From assembly GCF_000764305.2 (NCBI RefSeq), contig NW_025932661.1, forward strand, positions 27,031 through 91,030: 64,000 nt of DNA, read 5' to 3'. The notes under the pieces were generated by a model. The model was not told the origin of the DNA and ran no database searches. It saw nothing but the letters and a program-made list of their open reading frames with translations. This DNA comes from Hyalella azteca. Its lineage: Eukaryota > Arthropoda > Malacostraca > Amphipoda > Hyalellidae. Below, piece after piece: positions 33,624-45,600 of the stretch. Numbering within the stretch: the stretch's first letter is position 1; every line of letters starts with the position of its first letter. A program made the position numbers and the translations under genes.

Positions 33624-36600
33624 GTTTGTCGTTTGCTCAAATTTCTTATTGAGCTTAGATAAAATTTATGATGTTTAAGCATGTGTTCTGATGATTACTT
33701 CAGACGTTTTCAGTTGATTACCTGGAATAAATGTTTTCAGCTTTCAAGTTGGCCTTAGTGGATATTGCTTGCTGCAGATCCAATTTTCTTACTGCTTGAA
33801 TTTTCCCCTATACCGTTTATATACGCCCTCTCATACTTTAGCTTTAGATTCCTATAGGAGATGCAACATGTTCAATGTTAGAATTAAGTCTCACTTCAGT
33901 AAAAATTCTTTAATGTTTTCCTGAGCGTCTCCGTTATGCCTCATCAGCCTCCCGATATGCGTGCAGGTTTTAATTGAAAAATTTAATCAATGGTCTTCCG
34001 GGATCAATGCGATGTGAAATGATATCGACTAACTGTTGCATTGGCTAATTTCGATCATTTGGTGCTTAAGCAACAAACGTCTTATATTTCACACAACTTG
34101 TTAACGCCAATGAAGTGTCTTCGGGGAAAATGACTATAAAGATACCAGCTTCAGTTCTTTTTAAGCTCAAAGTTGTTTTGGGGAGTTCATTCGTTCAGTT
34201 GGGGGGATTAAGCTAAACATTCTCGTATTTAGTGCTGGTCTTGAATTTTATTTGTATTTTAATTTAAACAAAAATAATTAATAACTATTTATCGTTTTCA
34301 ATAAAGAAAATAAGCTCATATAAAGTTACTTTTTGATAGTCCGAAAGTTACCGCGTTATTTTTTGAGTATTGAGTTGAATTGTCTGAGTAGAATACAGAT
34401 GAAGCCGCATATATCCGCGGTTATAATTCAATCTAAATGTGGCCTGCTCCTTTAAAGCCTAACTCAAGACTTGCCTTTGCTTTATTCTGTTCCAGTAACT
34501 CTTTTCCCTTCGTGGATCTTGCGCGCCATCGATAAGTTGTCGTACATATCTAGAAGGAAGGATGAACTGGAAAGAAATACAGTGACTATAACGCTAGATT
34601 GTCATGACCAAGTCAAACATGAATATACATTGAGAAGTTGCCCTATAACTGTCAAGAGGTAGCTATATCTATATGATCTGCTTATGCGCATTGTGCATTA
34701 CTGTCAATATTGGCGTATTGCCAGTAAATTTTCTATGATATTTGTGCGTTCTTATGATCGTTTTAAGCTCAATTAAAAATGAAGCGTAAAGCGCAATGAA
34801 GCGTAAAGCGCAGAGAAGCAGCACGCACGTCAGAAGAACAATATAATCTTGATTCAATACGAAGATTTTCACTCCATTTAACAGTTTGAATTTTTGATCG
34901 CCTTGATGAACTGCGCTTAGTCAGGGCGTGCATTCGATTCGATTGAAATGAACAGTCGTCATTACATCGGAAGAATAGCGATGAATCGATAAGTTTCGAG
35001 AAATCTTTCAAACAAGTACGGTAAATTCTAATAAATGCCACTATCAAGGAATTAATCGAAAACTGCATTCATGCGGCCAAACACGTTATTGTAGGTTTTC
35101 ATGCGACCTGAAGACATGCCTTTAATGAGAAGACCACTACACTAATCTTGATTGTGATGATACAGATGAAAAAATCGTGAAGGACTTTCCAATAATTTTA
35201 TATTCATTTTCTGATCCTCATACAAATTATTTTTTACCTATAATAAATAATATACCAAGTTTTTTTTACGACTATTAACTGTAATGTATACTATATATGC
35301 ACTAATTGTAACGAATTAAAGCGTGAATTTTTTCTCTTATCTTCGTCTATTTCTTACAGAAATGTACCAGGTTACCAAATATAGTAAGTCATTTGACGAC
35401 CGCGTTGCTCGTATCGAGCATACCAAGAATGTTTCTGTTCTCTCTCACGTATAAATAAGGTCTGGCGCTAACCTCTTCCGTCTTTACATTCGCAGGTATC
35501 CACAGCACGGGCAGCGCCTCCTCCCTCCCCTGACACCTGCTCTCCGATCCTCAACCCCCTGGCTGAAGCTTTCGAACCTCGTGTCACCCACACCGAGCAC
35601 CCACCTCAACCTCAGTGTTTCGTGCCGCTATACCAAGACACGTACGAACGCTACTGTTGCTGCTGTGGTGCACCGTCGTCGTTGGCTGAGGGATACAGAT
35701 CTACCGTAGATTTCCAACCGTACAATCCTGCTGGTATCACGTTTCTGTCCGATGAAAGATACTTTCAATCGACGTACTTAGCTGACGCTGAACCTTTGAC
35801 ATTGGAAGATGAGGACGTGGAAGCAGCCTTTGTAACGTCAATAGAAGACCAGGCCACTTTTCAATCTGACCTCGTGAACCCTTCACTAGGCGAAGATTAT
35901 AAATTATCTCCCTCCTCTTGTGTGGAAATTCCATTTTCCAACGACATCGGTACTTCTGTGCCGTTTTCTTCTTTTTCTTCAAAACTAAATTCCGGACAAA
36001 TTTTGTGCTCTGCTGCCTCGTTTCCTTATGATTCCGTCGACACTCCGTCGGTGTGTGTCCTCCCACATACACGCACCTCATCAGCACTGAGCTCGAGTCA
36101 TCTTAGTTCCGATATTATTTTCAATCAATCAAATTTTGTTAGCTTAGCGCGGCCCTCCAGTTTTTCGTCATTCGCCTCCGTCTTCTCTCCTCAGCGTTCT
36201 CGCTCTCTGCCGCTCCTCACAGGCACCGCTCAGTACCGCACTGATGTCCCTTTCCGACGCACAAAATCAGCCTACCAACTTCCAGAGGTAAATATCCACT
36301 TCACCGATCCTGAAATTGATTATCCTGATTCATTTGTTGCTGGTTCGGCCAATTTATGCTCTGAATTGGCACCACCTCGCTCGAAGTCGGCACCACCTCG
36401 ATCAGATAGTGTGTTTTCTTCTGTGCAGCGTGAATCACTTTTTTCGTGCTCTCTTCCGGCTTTACATAACTCTGTAGCATCCCTCTCATATGCATATCAA
36501 CATCCTTTAATAGTTCTCGTTGGGCCTACTGACACAAAAGATTTACAAACGCGTTCCGAATTCATTTCTCCCTCGTCTCGTTCCAAGTCAGAATCGGATA

Positions 36601-39600
36601 TTGGAGAGACCTTGTCACTCTCTCCATGTGAGTCGTCATCGCCCAGGACCCATCTTCAAGTTGTGTCTAAAGTCCCACCGGTGACTTCTCGCCCAGGACC
36701 TCCTATCTCTGCCTCGTTAACGTTTTCCGTGAAGGAGATATCTTTCATCGGTGCGCCGACTACTAACACCGCGCAAATTTCTGCACTTGACCAAAATTCG
36801 CTTGGTGACATTAAAAACTGTCCAATACACGGCGCTGCAAGTTTCACAAATTTAGTTAACACGCAGAATTATTTATCTAACGATTCAAGTCATTCTATTA
36901 GTACGTCTTCTGCATTTCTCCTTGCACAAAATGGATATGGCTTTCATGATCCTACATTGATGCACGCAGTAGAAGAACCAAGAACATTTGAAAGTGAGAT
37001 AGGAGAAGATACCAACCCGCTAGAGGAAATCACGGTCTGGGCTTCTATTTCATCGTCGAATACCGGAGCACAGTCCGAGCAAGAACCGTTTGCATCGTCT
37101 GCACCTACCAGCTCCTCACTGTCCGGCGACCCTGCCACCTCGGAACCTCCCCGCAGTGCAAATCCCGAGGACGGGCGTCTCGTTGCCGGGTTTGATGAGC
37201 CGCGCCATCCTCCTGTACTGCTCAACTCTGGTGCGCCGTCAACTCCTTCCCTGGCTCGTACTGGTGAGTTATTACTCTTCTTTCGTACCTTCTGCGGACC
37301 TTGTTAACTAGTTGTTCTATTGTTAATTTAACACTTGTGATGCTTATGAGCGAACATTATACTTGCTAAGCATGAATGTCTGTAAATTTCGGCTAATTAC
37401 CGTACTTTCTCTGTTAAAATTTAAATAGCATCTCTATTTTAAGATGCTAATTTCTTATTTGGATAGGTCGATAAAAACTAAGGCCTTGCCGCTTGTAAGT
37501 GATGTTTCTGAAAGATTCACACCCGTCATGAAAATTTAGATGAGGCGTTTTAGTAACGCGTTTTATTAATTAATTTTGCATTTTGTTCGATCAATATGTC
37601 TCATTTGTTGTTATGGATATAAATTCCTTTTGTTAGTTGATGTAGAGCTCGTATGAGGTGGACGTCCTAAAAATTATTAAATAAATAGACCGAGCAGAGT
37701 GTCAGGTACATTCAATATTCTAACGACGCATTATCAAAATTATGTATGCCTGCGTTTCGAAATTAGTTTCCGTGTTTTGTCATGAATAAATGAGTATTAT
37801 TTTCGTAAACTTAGGACTACGTAACCTAGCGATCACGAGATACGTTCCGTAATCACGTCACGATCATATAACTGAAGGCGCTAAGATTTCAAGAGCAATT
37901 GTTCTAACTATTAATTTCATATAGCTGTAAATTCCTTAAATTAGTGCTTAGTAACGATACCTAGTGAGACCCCATATCGATATTGATTCTCTACGGACAG
38001 TGCAAAACTATCTATGTGAAACCGACCAAAATATTCTGATATACGGAATCATTTAAAATGAAGAGTCCGTTTTACAGACGAGTGTGATCCTATTGAGGTA
38101 TTTTCATAATGTATATATTTTACTGATAAATAAGTGACTGGTTTAGTGATCTTACTATTTTCAATTGGAATGGTTCACAGACATTCATTTATTATATAGC
38201 TCGTAGGATATTTCATAGGACATACAATTGCAGTTCTACGCAAGGTATTTGCCGCGCGTGTTTATGCAGCTCGCATGTGCTTGGTCAAGTTTTGATCTCA
38301 GCGAGACGTTCGATGACAGATAATCGATACTCAGAGTGCTATGGCCTTTCGCTCACTGCGATCGCTACGCGAGTTATCGCATCCGCGTTTAAATTTAGTA
38401 CGACCGTGCGTGCTTTTGCCTCATCATTATAAATGGAGCTGCTGAGACGTCCTTCTAGTCTTAGTTTTGTTGATATTTTCATTATCTAGGTTTGTTGCTA
38501 ATGCACCGATAGTCCATAGGGTGCTTCAATTTGCAAATTCATATTTTACTATGGCATCGCCACGACAGTCGTTGGCTGTGTAATTAATTATTTTGATTAC
38601 GTACGAGGCATTACTTATTTTAATACGTCTTTATTGATTCTTCGTATTTAATTTAAGCCGATTTCCTTTTTTAAAAGCTTACATTGCTGACTGACTGATA
38701 TTTTTTTACTAGGAGAGAATTTTATTATTAGCAGAAAATTTTGTTAATAACACTTCTTGATATTTTTTTTGTATTCGTGTACATTTGAAAAAAATTGTAT
38801 TTATCCTCTTCTGCTCCTTTGCCGAAATCTAAAAACTAATTCAACAACGCAACGCACAATATAATGACATAGTAAAACAATGTACCAAGTATTTTTGGCG
38901 TTATTTGGCTATTAGGAAGTTAGATTTCCCGAATATTATCATAGGGCATAATACTGTTTGTTTCAAGTTATTTTGTCAAGTGACTGAGGCGATAGCGGTG
39001 CAGCTTCGAGCCACGAAACGTACGGCGTTCTTAATAAAGCATATGTTAGTTAGAGCATCTCCATCCCCGAGCGTGATCGGTTGTGTCAGTGTCACTCTTT
39101 TCAGCTTGTGTAAAATCTCCATTATTACCATTCTGTAAGTGTGATTCAAAGAATTATCAAATTTTCAGCATTTTTTTTTCGAGTTACACCCGAGCTTCTC
39201 TTCTACGCATATATGACAACAAAAATTATTTAGTTCGATTATGTGTCATTTTATTAACGCACGATTTCAGTGTTGTGAACGAGTTTATTTTGGTATTAAT
39301 ACCCATTAGCAACGTGTCATCAAAGTTTTTATTAGAGTGCTTCGCATAATTGTAAGCAAAATTTTATGTCCGATAGAGGGCGCTGGCTTTTACCCAGAAT
39401 GCCTCTCTCGCAGCCATGCGGTCACCGGTAGCCATCTTGAATTTGGCTTGTTGGTCGTGAGTTGCGTTTTCGGAAAGTTTCTTCCAGTTAGTGATGCGCT
39501 AGTGAAAAAAAACCCTAATCGACATCGAAAAAATTGTGTATAACTAGTTCAACGTATATTTGCCGCTCAAAAAATTGTTGCTAAAAGATATTTGATTGCA

Positions 39601-42600
39601 AATTACTATCTGTTACTCTGTACCTTCAGTGAACCGTTAAGTTGGCTTGGCCTTGATACGGTCTGTTTGCTGAATACTTTTCGTTTACGAGACGTAGGTA
39701 TTCTACGTTCTAATGTCACTAAGTCTGGTATGCAGAGACATTCAGATTTCGGAAATCGTGTGCTTTTCTTCATAATTGGCTACCTTAAATTTTGCTTTTT
39801 GGCGATAGGAGTGCAGGATTCCAACTTACTGGTGGAGATGTTCTGAACTTTCTGATCAATCAGATGGTTATTGATGGTTATTCAATGGTTATTGGTTAGG
39901 CGATAGGCCTGTTCAATCTCACAGCGATGGTTATTTTCACACTTGAATATTTTTTATACTATGCAGCCTACTTTTAACCTTTGGCTGTTTAACAGCTTGT
40001 TAAAGTGTAGGTATTTGATTTGTTCTGTAATGACGTGTCTAATGACTAATGTCGAGAAACACTTGGACAGTCTCTAAGTTAATAAGTTAAAAACACTTAT
40101 TTTTGAATTTATGTGAAACCTGAAACTAAATATTGCCCACATTTTCCATGAAGAAAAACTCACTATTGTCTTGGAATATTTATTTTACTTTTTGATCCTA
40201 GTCTCATTTGTTATGATTCCTGGATGATCCATAGCAAAATAGGATAGGCTATTTGGGTGAAAGCCACTTGTGAATGAGACAAAAATGCCCTTGAATGCAG
40301 TCTTGCAGAGAATATAGGCTAATTAGGACTTTTTTGGTGCCTAGCTTTTATGGCCCTTTTTTAATATCTTTGGTAAATTGAAAAAAATTCCCTTGTACAT
40401 TGGTGCCCGGCGTTGGGTGGCCTGGCCTAGCCTATCTGAAATCACATGCACAGCTATCATTTTTGCCTGCAAATTTTGACAAATTCTACCCTATACAGCA
40501 ATCCCTTGATTAACGCGGTTAATAAATATCCAATTTTTACCATGTTAAGCAAAACCGGGCTAATCAAACTTAAGAATAGGTATATGGAAATGATTATAAT
40601 GAATCCTCAAAAATAGCAAAGTTACATAATAATTTTTTTTCCACTAAAATTCATCATATTTTTTTTCTAAAAAATGAATAATTTTTTTCTAAATTTCAAG
40701 CTTAGTCTCCAAAGTGATATTTTTACGTTTAAGCGTTTCCTTTTTATCCATAATTATGATGGTAATTTATCAAGGAAAATTATGTAGTTTGATAAAAATG
40801 AGCAGTAGATATGGCAGCGATCTTGACCAGTTGAAGGCTAACGAGTAACTAGAGCACCGGCATGGCGCACTTACCGGCGAATGTTGCCGAACTCGACCAT
40901 TCGAGTTATGAACGAGACAAGGCGCGGTTAAACCGACTCTGTAGTCAGCACGAGTGCCTATGGAACGTGACCTTATTTAAAGAATTATTGGCGGCTGAAA
41001 TTCATAAAGTAACAACATTTGGCAAATTTTTCCAAAAGTCGTAACAAAAGTAACAACATAAGATCTAATAAGCAAAAAGTAACACTTTTGTTACGAACGT
41101 AATACCTCTGGCTAGAGGCAGGAAAATGATGCATTGTGAAAAAAAAGTTGCCCTTATCAAAACTGGCACCGCGTAGATTTAGATTAAGGGTAGGTCGCAA
41201 ATTTTTTTCACGCGTTAATCAAAACCGCGGTATTCGAAACCGTGCTAATCAAGGGATTGCTGTATTGAATATAAGATTGGATCCCGATTCCCTAGCATGG
41301 TGGCAGGGAATTATTGTGAGTACTTATGCGTTTGCAAGAGCATCGCCCGGTCCGGCTCAGTGGGGGGGGGGACCCCACGGCCAGTGTAGCTGTCAGCTGA
41401 CTTTCTTCAGAAGTGCAAAAGCTTTTGCCGGTGAAGGTGTTTTACGATCGGTCCGTAAAGAAGCGTTGATCGGTTCAAAATGACATAAGAACAGGTTCTT
41501 TTGAATAACCTATGGATTGCCACCATGTTCCCTAGTAATCAGAAAACTTTGCTTAACTAGGTAGGTGGTAAATGTAAAACAATGATGGTATTTTTATGAG
41601 CAATTGGCAAAATGCCAATTGCTCAGGGCTCCAAAAATAGTTTGAATGCTCTAGTTACGGCTCAAATGGTAGATATATTCCATACTGTTTTTATGGTCCT
41701 TTCCCAAATTCTTCAGTAAAAAATGCTTAAATGACTTATTTTTGTTAGTGTTTTAACTGTTTTTGAAAGTTGCTGGTTAAAAAATAGTATATATACCTTC
41801 AATTTAAAAAGTTTTGCCAGATATACCAGATTACATTCCATCCGTTTGTCACTATATTGTATTTTCTTTTGAAAAATTGCTTTGCATGTTTTGCTGAAAT
41901 ACAACAAGCAACTCTGCCAAGAATTGATGAAAATGGATTCCTGTAACATTCAAACTCAATCTGGGTGGTAAATGTACATAGTAAATGCATTTGTTTTGCA
42001 AATTGGATCAAACATTTGATCTGGTGTGAAACTCGGATTCTCAATCATCTGTTTGTTGTTCCTTACTGTATACTGAGAGCCTTCTTTTAGATCCTTTAAA
42101 TGTGAACAGCATGCAGTTAAATAGGATGCATGTCTTTGATGATGAGCATAAACTTTCTGATGCACATTATGGCAACATCAACAAAATGCAGTTGTGTGTG
42201 TAGTCAAAAACTTCTTGATAAATAATTAGATGTCATGGTTATAAATTGAGATACCTTGTTTCCTTTTCAAGCTTCATTTGAACAAATAAAACTATTGCTT
42301 TAGCGTGATCAGCATTAAAAGGTTAATGCTCATAAAATCATTAATATCAGGCCAAATTCTCCAAAATTTGCAGGCAAAAAATGTGTTTTTTTTTCTTATG
42401 TTGTATTGAAAACATTGGGCAAGGACCATTAAAAAAAGTTGTAATTGATCAGCTCAGTTTTTTTTTTTTTGCCTCATTCACTGTGGCTTCTGTGTGATTT
42501 CCAAAGGACGCCTTAAGTAAGACAAAATTTGTTGATGCACCATTTCAATGTTTTGTTGTGCTCTATTTGCTGTGTTTGCAAATGCCAATTTTGGGCAGAT

Positions 42601-45600
42601 TTTTAACAAACATTAAAGTCAAAACAATCAAACTTAATGAAATGTGACACTAGTGGTAGTTTAATTACAATTGCATAACTGTAAGCATCAAACTTCTTTT
42701 AAAAACATCTACTTATAATAAACTTGTCCACAAGGGAACATTAGGCCTATTTCTCACTGATTCTTCATTGAACTTCCTAATTTCACCAATCAATTTAGGA
42801 ATGTTGAGCTCAGTGTAGTTATTATCATAGAAGTGAGCTGTAGTTTTCTTCTGGTCTGTTCTTATTTATTGATGTTCCTTTACAGTTGATTGTGGTGCGT
42901 GTGGTCCAGTTCAGAGGAGTGAGGCTTCTTGTGCTCATCAAGCAGTCAAGTCTCAGTTGGTCTTCCACTCAAGTGAAGTTCCTGGTGACTGTAGCAGTGC
43001 ACCACTTGCTAGTGACTTAAGTGTTCATTACGATCACTCATGCATTGTCACTGGTGACAAGTGCAGCTCAGTTACTGCCCTAACTCCCACTGCTGGTGCC
43101 ATACACACAATGGAACAGTCCAAGTTGATGTGCAGTGAAGTAGACTCAAACTCAAAGCTTCCCTGCTCTGAAATGCAGGACTCTGCTGGTTCTGCTCCTA
43201 GCTCTGAGGTTTGCTCTGAGAAACTTGTACATAAAGTTAAAACTGAAACTTCTAATAGTAATGATAGTGATATAAATATGTCAAGCATATGCTTGGGGCA
43301 GGAAAACAGTTCAGCAGAATGCAATGGATCACTGACTCATCCAAGTGAAGACAGTGAGCTGGATAGTAATAAGAATATAATAGGTCCCCCACAACCCAAT
43401 GTATCTGAAGATATGGCTGCAAGCTTGCCCACACCAGTCACTGTTGAAGCAGCAAATGCTGATGGCAGCCAAGCAGTCATGCCTCCCACATCACCCAAAA
43501 CATATGGTGCTCCTGTTCAATCAGTACCCTCATCTAGTGCCCAAATGAATCACTCTTCACTTGAACCTGGTGCTGCTTTAGCAAATGGTCAAGTGGAGCA
43601 CACTGGTGGGGATGATACTGCCACTGTTAGTGAAACCATACTCAATGAACTGGCAACTGTGCTGGCTGACACGTAAGTTCATCAGATATTTCCTGCATAT
43701 TTTTTTACTCTTACAATTGTATTGCCTCTAAATAATCATAAATTATAAATAAATTAAATAAAATGAAAATGACCATTTTAAAAGATTGAATTAAAACTGT
43801 CATTGATTCTTATGATAGTTGTTCTCATTTTTGGTGCTTGAATTATAAACATTTTCAGTTGAGCCCGCAATTAATTGGGCTTGTGTACACTGCCAAGGCC
43901 TATGTAAAAATTGAAATAAATTTGAGATGTAGGATATGTTCACACAGCAAGAATTAGTGAGCAAAAATGAAAATATCTTTGTTTATCAGGAACATGTTCA
44001 AGAATGAGGCATCGATGCAGTCCGAGAGTGACAGCAACAACTATGTGCCGCTAAGTGTGCTACTCAACACAGCTCCAATCCGGGCCATTACTTCAGACCC
44101 AGAGGCTCTCAAGAAGGCCCTGGAAAAAGGTGGGCTTTTTTCACATAATAAGTTATGTGCTCTGGCCAATATGAAGTGTATGTGCAGGAGAGATACAAAT
44201 TTTTGGGGCTCAATTCTTAGCTTACTGGAAATATCTTGATAAAAATATCAAGATCAATATTGGTTGATTCATATGATGGTTAAATTGAGCAAATTAGTTT
44301 TGTGCAACACTTTAAATATTGCTTTCAAGAAGTGCAGAACTCTTCATTTATGTACTAAATAACGAATGTTTTTGAGTGGATGTAGAATTATGTGGGAGCA
44401 GAAGTCATGCATATCCAAAAATTGATTCAATTTGTTTGAGTTCTGAAGACTCGTTACCTTTACTGCCTAAAATTTACTGATTGTAGGATCAGAAAGTGCC
44501 TGACATGTATACTATATAAGGAACCTTGTACAAGATAAATGAATGATCACGTTTGCACTTAGTCAAAATACTACAAATAAGACTTGAAAATAGTTCCATG
44601 AGCTAAATGTGATGTGAGGTATCTGTTCGGAAATTTCTTGCATATGCAGTAACGATTTTTACAAAAAGTTGAGATACATATAATTAGTTCAATATAGTAT
44701 ACTGTAGTTATTTTATTATATAGTAATCTGATTATACACATTTAGCATAGGCAAATAGAATTTTTAATCAGCTTCTTATTGATAGATTTTTCATAATTTT
44801 TTCATCCTTGATTAATAACACATCACACCAAAGTCAACAATCAAATGGTTCATGCTCCCACTTGAATTTTTCCTTCCAATTTTTGTAAAAAAAATTTTTT
44901 AACAATAAATTAAATTGTTCTAACTAGCGGACTCCAAGTGGGACTTTGACAGCGCCACTGGTCGGGTGCGCATGAGGCCTGGCAGGAATGTGCTCATCCT
45001 GAGAGAAATGAAGGAAGATATCACACAGGAGGACATCCTCGTAAGTGTTTTTACAATGAATTACCATTTTCAATGCCCATGATTTTGTTCACGTCATATA
45101 TCAGTAATAGAAATGATTGTCAATACTGGACAAAATTCTGAATTATTATGACAATGGACAGTCTATTCTGAATTATTAACTAAAATACGTCAAGTATATT
45201 TTATGTCTCGTAAGGTGCTTTGGTTTATAGTTTTTTCCTGAACTGTGGCTGAGGAAAGAAGATAAGAAGGGCAGGTGTTTTAGTTGCATTACCTCCAAGA
45301 CAAATAAATTTTTCCACAGTATACAAGAGAAAATGTATTGAATGTTCTGATGAATGTATACTTCTTGCAGGGCATTTTCAAGGATCCATGTCCTCCAGTA
45401 CAGTCAGCTCGCTATGTTGCAAGTGGCTGCTGGTACATCACTTTCGAGTCTGGTGATGAGGCCTACACTGCTTTTTTGTGAGTCTTCACCACTTGCTCAG
45501 GCTGAATTTTTTATCATTCTGATAAAAGATTTAGCACCACTAACTTATCATTAATTGTTTTTACCTGCCTATATTATGTGTAGAATTGAGTGTTCAAAAA

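Larger units (their letters stand above)
37264..42885 (+). other. LARP4 large intron (37.3-42.9 kb)
   Basis: It holds a pogo-like MITE (40494-41264), a hairpin (41597-41625), and a TATAAAT at 38428-38434 in CpG-rich surroundings that may be an alternative promoter. GCCATCTTGAA (YY1-like) lies near 39432. No exon is supported. Confidence 0.45.

Noticed and set aside
35450..35457. TATAAATA as promoter of a short LARP4 form
   Set aside because: The exon beginning 38 bp later has no in-frame ATG for over 1.4 kb, so a coding start here is unlikely; chance in AT-rich DNA is simpler.
41597..41625. Hairpin as a microRNA gene
   Set aside because: A 13-bp stem with 3-nt loop is too short for a precursor.
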